This document shows, piece after piece, positions 58,782 to 64,000 of a stretch of DNA of 64,000 nt. The notes under the pieces were generated by a model. That model made no database searches. It saw only the letters and a list, made by a program, of their open reading frames with translations, and was not told where the DNA came from. Each line of letters opens with the position of its first letter. Position 1 is the first letter of the stretch. The DNA is from an uncultured Aquimarina sp. (GTDB taxonomy: Bacteria > Bacteroidota > Bacteroidia > Flavobacteriales > Flavobacteriaceae), in assembly GCA_947498595.1 (NCBI GenBank), contig CANMKX010000019.1, positions 1 through 64,000 of the forward strand. Direction: 5' to 3'. The position numbers were made by a program, and so were the translations under genes.

Positions 58782-59720
58782 ATGAATGAATCTATAGGTC
58801 TTTTATTTGGTAAGCTCTCTAATATTTTTGGCATAATCGTCCTTTTACTAATCACTATTGAATGGATCATTTTATGGGTATCGAATAAAATGGAAAGCCA
58901 TAAAGAAGGATGGGTTAATTTGTTTTCATATGCTTTGGAAAGTATTCCTTATTTATTTCTAGGTAGAATAGTTATTTTTGGTAGCATGCTTTTTATTTAT
59001 CAGTATAGAATCTTCACTTTAGGATTTGAATGGTATGTATGGATATTAGCCTATTTCCTTTACGATTTTATGTTTTATGTAGTACATTTTTTTGGGCATC
59101 AAATGCGTTTTTTCTGGTGCATTCATGGGGTACACCATACTGCAAAAGAAATGAAATTAACTGTCGCTGTACGTGGGTCATTTTTAGGTTTCTTACACTC
59201 TCCTCACACTGTTATTTGGTTGCCTATTTTGGGCTTTGACCCCTATATTATTTTTATAGTAGAAGCTATTGCAAGACTTTATGGATTATACGAGCATGCC
59301 AGCGAAAAATTAATTGGTAAACAAAAATGGATGGAGTTTTTCTTTATCACACCTTCTGCCCATAGAGTACATCATGCAAGAAATCATATTTACCTAGATC
59401 GAAACTATGGCGAAACTTTTTCTATTTGGGATCGCTTTTTTGGTACTTTCCAAACAGAGTTGAATGAAATTAAACCAGATTATGGAATTATGGATGATAA
59501 AATTGACAGTAAAAGTTTATGGCAGGTTCAATTATTATTATGGAAAGATCTCTGGATCGATATAAAAAAAGCACCCAAAATAATTCATAAAATTAAATAC
59601 ATTATAATGCCTCCTGGTTGGAACCATATAGACGGAGGTAAATTTGCTAGTTCATATCGTGCTGAAGCAAGGGTTAAATATCATATTGAATCAAAAATTA
59701 ACTTGAAAAAAGCTGCTTAA
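58782..59720 (+). CDS. sterol desaturase / fatty-acid hydroxylase family protein
   Basis: The 312-residue membrane protein has the eight-His diiron pattern of the family: HFFGHQMRF, HGVHHTAKEMK, and HRVHHARNHIYLD, with membrane helices before and between them (about 10-30, 55-75, 85-105, 140-165). It should hydroxylate or desaturate a lipid, perhaps a sterol-like or carotenoid or acyl substrate; this is unknown. The gene is divergent from the P-domain protein and 105 bp ahead of a beta-barrel gene on the same strand. Confidence 0.92.
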   Translation: MNESIGLLFGKLSNIFGIIVLLLITIEWIILWVSNKMESHKEGWVNLFSYALESIPYLFLGRIVIFGSMLFIYQYRIFTLGFEWYVWILAYFLYDFMFYVVHFFGHQMRFFWCIHGVHHTAKEMKLTVAVRGSFLGFLHSPHTVIWLPILGFDPYIIFIVEAIARLYGLYEHASEKLIGKQKWMEFFFITPSAHRVHHARNHIYLDRNYGETFSIWDRFFGTFQTELNEIKPDYGIMDDKIDSKSLWQVQLLLWKDLWIDIKKAPKIIHKIKYIIMPPGWNHIDGGKFASSYRAEARVKYHIESKINLKKAA

Positions 59721-59825
59721 CTGATTTAACAAAGTATTAACCATTATCATTTAAACCCACATATACATTTACAGTCTAAACTCAAATCTATTTAATAATC
59801 AAATTTGGGGAATACCTAATTGTAA

Positions 59826-62294
59826 ATGAAAAATATATTACTATTAATTATTACTGTATTCATCGTATCGAATACTAATGCACAGCGTGGAAATCAAGCT
59901 AATTTTGGAAAAGAAATCGTAATTTCTGGAACCGTTCTTGACGAAGCTACCAATCAACCTCTAGAATATGCAACTATAGCTTTTATACATCCTAAAAAAC
60001 AGACTGTAATCACAGGAGGTATTTCTGAAGCTAATGGTAAATTTGCAATCAAAATTCCTTCTGGGATTTATGATGTTACTATAGAATATATTTCTTTTAA
60101 AACTAAAAAATTAGCTCGTCAAAAATTATTTAAAGACACATCTTTAGGTACTATATCTTTAGGTATAGATGCCGATGCCCTAGATGAAGTAGTTGTTGTT
60201 GCAGAAAAAACTACGGTTGACATTCGTCTTGATAAAAAAGTATATAATGTTGGAAAAGATTTAACTGTTCAAGGAGGTACTGTTAGTGATGTACTAGATA
60301 ATGTACCTTCTGTATCTGTAGATGTAGAAGGAAATGTAGCATTAAGAGGTAATGACAACGTTAGAATTCTCATTAACGGAAAACCATCAGGTTTGGTAGG
60401 ACTGAATAGTACTGATGCATTACGTCAGTTACCCGCTGAGTCTATTGAGCGTGTTGAAGTCATCACTTCACCTTCTGCTAGGTATGACGCTGAAGGAACT
60501 GCTGGTATTTTAAATATCATCTTAAGACGTAGTAAACTACAAGGTCTTAATGGTGCTATAACAATTAATACTGGATATCCAGTAAATGCTGGGGTTTCTG
60601 GAAACTTAAATTATAGAACAGGTGACTTCAATTTTTTCACTACTTCTGGCTATTCGTATCGCGAAGTACCAGGTAATTCTTTAACTGAAACTCGTTTCTT
60701 AAATATTGATCCAGAGACTGGAATTGACAATCCTGATACTTTTTTAAAAGAAGTTCGTGATTTTGATCGCATCAGAAAAGGTTTGAATACTAATATAGGT
60801 CTAGAATGGTATGTGAATGACAATTCATCTATAACAACTTCATTTTTATATCGTTCAAGTGATAATGAAAGTAATACAACTAATATTATAACCGAGCCAA
60901 CTAATGATGGTTCTATCTTAAGTCAAAGTACTCGTTTTGATCCAGAACGTGAAGATGACACAACAAAACAATATTCATTAAACTATACCAAAAATTTTGA
61001 AGAACCGGGACATAAGTTCACTTTTGACTTTCAATATGAAGATAGTCAAGAAGTTGAAAATTCTTTTATTACCCAAGAAGGAATTTCAACAATAGAAATA
61101 GTCAACACTGATGAAAGTCAAAATAGAATTTTATTACAAGCAGATTATGTACTTCCAATAAAAGAAAACAGTCAATTTGAAATGGGATATCGTGGTAATT
61201 TTAATGAATTAAGTACTGATTATCTCGTTCAAACAGATATTGACGGTATTATAACGACTGATACTAATCTTACTAATAATTTATTTTATAAAGAGCAGGT
61301 TAACGCTGTATATTCTCAATATGGTAGCAAATTGGGTGATTTTTCTTACCTATTAGGACTTCGCTTAGAAAGTACACGCATAACTATTGATCAAGAAACT
61401 AGTAATGATGTAAGTAAAAAGGAGTATGTTGATTTATTTCCTACTATAAATTTAGGTTATCAATTAACTGAAAAACAAAGTATAACTTTAGGTTATAATA
61501 GAAGAATCAGAAGGCCTAGGTCAAGATTTATCAATCCTTTTCCATCAAGATCAAGTGCTACAAACTTATTTCAAGGAAATCCTGATATCAATCCTAGCTA
61601 CGCAGATGCTTTTGATTTAGGTTATTTATACCGACTTGGTAAGTGGACTCTTAATAATTCTATCTATTATAACAAATCACAAGATGTCTTTACTTTTATC
61701 TCTGAAGATACTGGAGATACTGCAATTATTGGCGCAGATGATACTAACCCTGGTACTGAGGTTTCTGTTATTAGACGAACTCCAATTAATTTATCAAGCT
61801 CAGAGCGTTATGGGTTTGAATTAACAACAACTTACTCTCCTAGTCGAAAATGGAGAATTAATGCTAGTATCAATGCTTTTCAAAATTCGGTTAGAGGAGA
61901 TCATAATGGTGAAAACTTCGATTCTGATAACTTTACATGGTTTGCTAGGTTGAGTAATAAAATAACTTTACCAGCAAAAATAGATTGGCAAACTACTGCT
62001 TCATATAGAGGACCTAATGAAAATGGTCAAAATAAAAGGGATGGTATTTTTGTTACAAATATGGCATTTAGTAAAGATTTATTCAAAGAGAAAGCTTCTA
62101 TTACATTTAATGTAAATGATCTATTCAATTCTAGAAAACGTATTGGTACTTCAACTACCTCTACTTTTGTTTCAGATACAGAATTTCAATGGAGAGAACG
62201 AAGTTTCAACCTTTCATTCACATACCGATTCAATCAGAAAAAGAAAAGACAACGACCGCAACGTAGCGGTGGAGATGATGAATTTGAAGGGTAA
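59826..62294 (+). CDS. outer-membrane beta-barrel receptor-like protein (second)
   Basis: The 822-residue product has a signal peptide (ending near TNAQ), a carboxypeptidase-regulatory domain (about 30-120: SGTVLDEATNQPLEYATI, TGGISEANGKFAIKI), a plug (LDEVVVVAEKTTVDIRLDKKVYNVG in parts, VLDNVPSVSVDVEGNV, RILINGKPSGL, SIERVEVITSPSARYDAEGTAGILNIIL in parts) and a barrel with RRIRRPRSRFINPF and GNPDINPSYADAFD. It is closely related in layout to the gene at 42385. The ligand is unknown. The tail is basic (KKKRQRPQRSGG), then acidic. It is followed by two terminator hairpins. Confidence 0.92.
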   Translation: MKNILLLIITVFIVSNTNAQRGNQANFGKEIVISGTVLDEATNQPLEYATIAFIHPKKQTVITGGISEANGKFAIKIPSGIYDVTIEYISFKTKKLARQKLFKDTSLGTISLGIDADALDEVVVVAEKTTVDIRLDKKVYNVGKDLTVQGGTVSDVLDNVPSVSVDVEGNVALRGNDNVRILINGKPSGLVGLNSTDALRQLPAESIERVEVITSPSARYDAEGTAGILNIILRRSKLQGLNGAITINTGYPVNAGVSGNLNYRTGDFNFFTTSGYSYREVPGNSLTETRFLNIDPETGIDNPDTFLKEVRDFDRIRKGLNTNIGLEWYVNDNSSITTSFLYRSSDNESNTTNIITEPTNDGSILSQSTRFDPEREDDTTKQYSLNYTKNFEEPGHKFTFDFQYEDSQEVENSFITQEGISTIEIVNTDESQNRILLQADYVLPIKENSQFEMGYRGNFNELSTDYLVQTDIDGIITTDTNLTNNLFYKEQVNAVYSQYGSKLGDFSYLLGLRLESTRITIDQETSNDVSKKEYVDLFPTINLGYQLTEKQSITLGYNRRIRRPRSRFINPFPSRSSATNLFQGNPDINPSYADAFDLGYLYRLGKWTLNNSIYYNKSQDVFTFISEDTGDTAIIGADDTNPGTEVSVIRRTPINLSSSERYGFELTTTYSPSRKWRINASINAFQNSVRGDHNGENFDSDNFTWFARLSNKITLPAKIDWQTTASYRGPNENGQNKRDGIFVTNMAFSKDLFKEKASITFNVNDLFNSRKRIGTSTTSTFVSDTEFQWRERSFNLSFTYRFNQKKKRQRPQRSGGDDEFEG

Positions 62295-62324
62295 ATAATA
62301 CAACACTTCTTTTATCAAAAAAGC

Positions 62325-62352
62325 AAAGGTCTCTTATTGTTAAGAGACCTTT
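62325..62352 (+). terminator. first terminator after the beta-barrel gene
   Basis: 12-bp stem aaaggtctctta/taagagaccttt with a 4-nt loop. Confidence 0.85.
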
Positions 62353-62358
62353 ATGTAT

Positions 62359-62390
62359 AAAAAAAGGAATCATAAATGATTCCTTTTTTT
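62359..62390. terminator. second, bidirectional terminator
   Basis: 14-bp stem aaaaaaaggaatca/tgattccttttttt with a 4-nt loop; serves the beta-barrel gene (plus) and the small membrane protein gene (minus). Confidence 0.85.
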
Positions 62391-62414
62391 ATATATCGAT
62401 AGCTGTAAAAAAGA

Positions 62415-62591
62415 TTATGCTTCTTCTCTTTCTTTACGCTTTGCTTCTTTTCTTAATTTGAAATTTTCTATCAACGATCCACCAATCCAATAAGGAATTA
62501 CAAAAGTTAATAAGAAAATCATTAACCAAAATCCTATAGTAAGAATAGTTAAGAATGCTAAAAATCCTAAGTACTGATCAAATTCAAACAT
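62415..62591 (-). CDS. 58-residue membrane protein
   Basis: The frame runs from the ATG at 62591 to TAA at 62415, with a product starting MFEFDQYLGFLAFLTILTIG. Two hydrophobic stretches (about 8-34, broken by a Trp-Leu-Met) form one or two membrane helices, followed by a charged tail (LRKEAKRKEREEA). It lies between a terminator hairpin (62359-62390) and fumC (divergent), so transcription from its own promoter is likely (TATCTTTG on the minus strand near 62624). I do not recognise the family, but a protein of this size before fumC could be widespread in related species. Confidence 0.7.
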   Translation of the reverse strand: MFEFDQYLGFLAFLTILTIGFWLMIFLLTFVIPYWIGGSLIENFKLRKEAKRKEREEA

Positions 62592-62741
62592 AATAATACG
62601 TTAATTTACAATTTTCGCCAAAGATAATAACTCTTAACAATTTCTCATAACATAATCTCTATTAATTTTTAGTCTTGACATAATCAACAAAACAAACACA
62701 AGAATTCGTTAAAATTAAAGGTTTTTAGCTCTATAAATTCT

Positions 62742-62749
62742 TAAATTTG
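62742..62749 (+). promoter_or_regulatory. probable fumC promoter (-7 element)
   Basis: TAAATTTG matches TAnnTTTG, 28 nt before the ATG at 62778; a TTT-containing segment about 17-19 nt upstream could serve as a weak -33 element. Confidence 0.5.
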
Positions 62750-62777
62750 CAATTCTTAAAAAATAAATCATCCTACT

Positions 62778-64000
62778 ATGGAATTTAGAATAGAAAAAGA
62801 CACGATGGGCGAAGTGCAAGTACCTGCAGATAAATTGTGGGGGGCGCAAACAGAACGTTCTAGAAACAATTTTAAAATTGGAGCTCCAGCTTCAATGCCG
62901 CTAGAAATTGTTTATGGTTTTGCTTATCTAAAAAAGGCTGCTGCTTATACTAATTGTGAGTTAGGTGCATTACCTATAGAAAAGAGAGACCTTATTGCTC
63001 AAGTATGTGATGAAATCTTAGCTGGAAAGCATGATGATCAATTTCCATTAGTAATTTGGCAAACAGGTTCTGGTACTCAAAGTAACATGAACGTTAATGA
63101 AGTTATTGCTAATAGAGCACATCAACTTGCTGGTCAAATCATAGGCGAAGGTGACAAAACGTTACAACCTAATGATGATGTAAACAAATCGCAATCTTCA
63201 AATGATACATTCCCAACAGGAATGCATATTGCTGCATACAAGAAGATTGTTGAAGTTACAATTCCTGGTATTACACAATTACGTAATACACTTGATAAAA
63301 AAGCCAAAGAGTTTAAAAACGTAGTAAAAATAGGTCGTACTCATTTTATGGATGCTACACCGCTTACTATTGGTCAAGAAATTTCAGGATATGTATCTCA
63401 ATTGGATCATGGAATTAAAGCTTTAGAAAACACTTTACCTCATCTTGCTGAATTGGCATTAGGTGGTACTGCTGTTGGTACTGGTCTTAACACTCCTAAA
63501 GGGTATGCTAAGCGTGTATCCGAATTTATCGCTGATTTTACAGGATTACCTTTTATCACTGCAGAAAATAAATTTGAAGCTCTTGCTGCTCATGATGCTT
63601 TTGTAGAAACGCATGGTGCATTAAAAACAATAGCTGTTGCTTTAAATAAAATCGGAAATGATATACGTATGTTAGCTTCTGGTCCACGTAGTGGTATTGG
63701 AGAATTAATTATTCCTGCAAATGAACCTGGGAGTTCTATCATGCCTGGAAAAGTTAATCCTACGCAATGTGAGGCTTTAACTATGGTTTGTGCTCAAGTA
63801 ATGGGTAACGATGTTGCTATTAATGTTGGTGGAATGCAAGGACATTTTGAATTAAATGTTTTCAAACCTGTAATGGCTTCTAACTTATTACAAAGTGCTC
63901 AACTAATTGGGGATGCATGTGTATCTTTTGAAGCACATTGTGCTGCTGGTATTCAACCAAATCAACAACGTATTACCGAATTATTAAACAATTCATTAAT
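62778..64000 (+). CDS. fumC: fumarate hydratase class II, 5' part
   Basis: The first 407 codons are present and the gene runs off the right edge (the family is about 460-465 residues). The protein converts fumarate to malate in the TCA cycle. It starts [20 protein letters not shown], contains [49 protein letters not shown] and the signature [15 protein letters not shown]. The heat-stable, iron-free class II type is clear. The start is preceded by a Bacteroidetes -7 element. Confidence 0.97.
   Translation, partial: MEFRIEKDTMGEVQVPADKLWGAQTERSRNNFKIGAPASMPLEIVYGFAYLKKAAAYTNCELGALPIEKRDLIAQVCDEILAGKHDDQFPLVIWQTGSGTQSNMNVNEVIANRAHQLAGQIIGEGDKTLQPNDDVNKSQSSNDTFPTGMHIAAYKKIVEVTIPGITQLRNTLDKKAKEFKNVVKIGRTHFMDATPLTIGQEISGYVSQLDHGIKALENTLPHLAELALGGTAVGTGLNTPKGYAKRVSEFIADFTGLPFITAENKFEALAAHDAFVETHGALKTIAVALNKIGNDIRMLASGPRSGIGELIIPANEPGSSIMPGKVNPTQCEALTMVCAQVMGNDVAINVGGMQGHFELNVFKPVMASNLLQSAQLIGDACVSFEAHCAAGIQPNQQRITELLNNSL

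Noticed and set aside
1-64000. tRNA genes and CRISPR arrays
   Set aside because: I scanned the gaps by eye and saw no cloverleaf or T-loop motif and no regular repeat-spacer pattern; a tool such as tRNAscan-SE would be needed to exclude them fully.

Overview
The window is chromosomal DNA from a member of the Bacteroidetes, most likely a marine Flavobacteriaceae (an Aquimarina-like genus is possible, but this is inference). The signs are strongly AT-rich sequence; two proteins ending in type IX secretion (T9SS) sorting domains; carboxypeptidase-regulatory plus outer-membrane beta-barrel receptors; many short palindromic terminators; and promoters of the Bacteroidetes form (TTG, about 19 nt, then TAnnTTTG), visible in front of rnpB, the SRP RNA gene and a DEAD-box helicase. 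Most of the window is ordinary core genome.

Layout. 1-1700: an accessory patch with a possible 5' end of a group II intron, a long imperfect hairpin element, and one membrane-protein gene bounded by 14-bp inverted repeats, followed by perfect 26-bp and 36-bp palindromes. 1.7-14.4 kb: a T9SS-exported beta-helix protein, a nitroreductase, a GNAT acetyltransferase, a YARHG protein, a STAS/DUF308/amino-acid permease cluster, a DUF2490 protein plus alpha-carbonic anhydrase pair, and several unknowns. 14.7-28.5 kb: rnpB, dnaX (split at a run of ten A), miaE, the polyphosphate operon sixA-ppk1-ppx, an OmpA-family protein, pdxH, rnz, a thioredoxin, pyrB, pyrR and the SRP RNA. 28.6-40 kb: glutamine cyclotransferase, DEAD-box helicase, priA, two chalcone-isomerase-like paralogues around a DUF2147 gene, yihY, nadC and rlmH. 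40-53 kb: a two-component system divergent from an outer-membrane protein with phased TTAAC repeats between them, a TonB receptor with a thioredoxin, threonine aldolase, a large metzincin-like protease, prfB with its programmed +1 frameshift, and an ArsC-family protein. 53-64 kb: a DUF4157 (eCIS core) protein without its usual injection-system neighbours, a P-domain T9SS protein, a fatty-acid-hydroxylase-family protein, another outer-membrane beta-barrel protein, a 58-residue membrane protein and the 5' part of fumC.

How the genes fit together. Clear functional units are sixA-ppk1-ppx (polyphosphate and phosphohistidine turnover), pyrR-pyrB (pyrimidine synthesis and its control), the histidine kinase, response regulator and small exported protein, and the two reading frames of dnaX that probably yield gamma and tau forms. 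Three gene pairs are joined by the one-base stop/start overlap TAATG. The best candidates for something undescribed are the orphan DUF4157 protein, the A10 junction in dnaX, the inverted-repeat-bounded single-gene cassette at the left edge, and the 11-bp phased TTAAC array next to the OmpR-type regulator.
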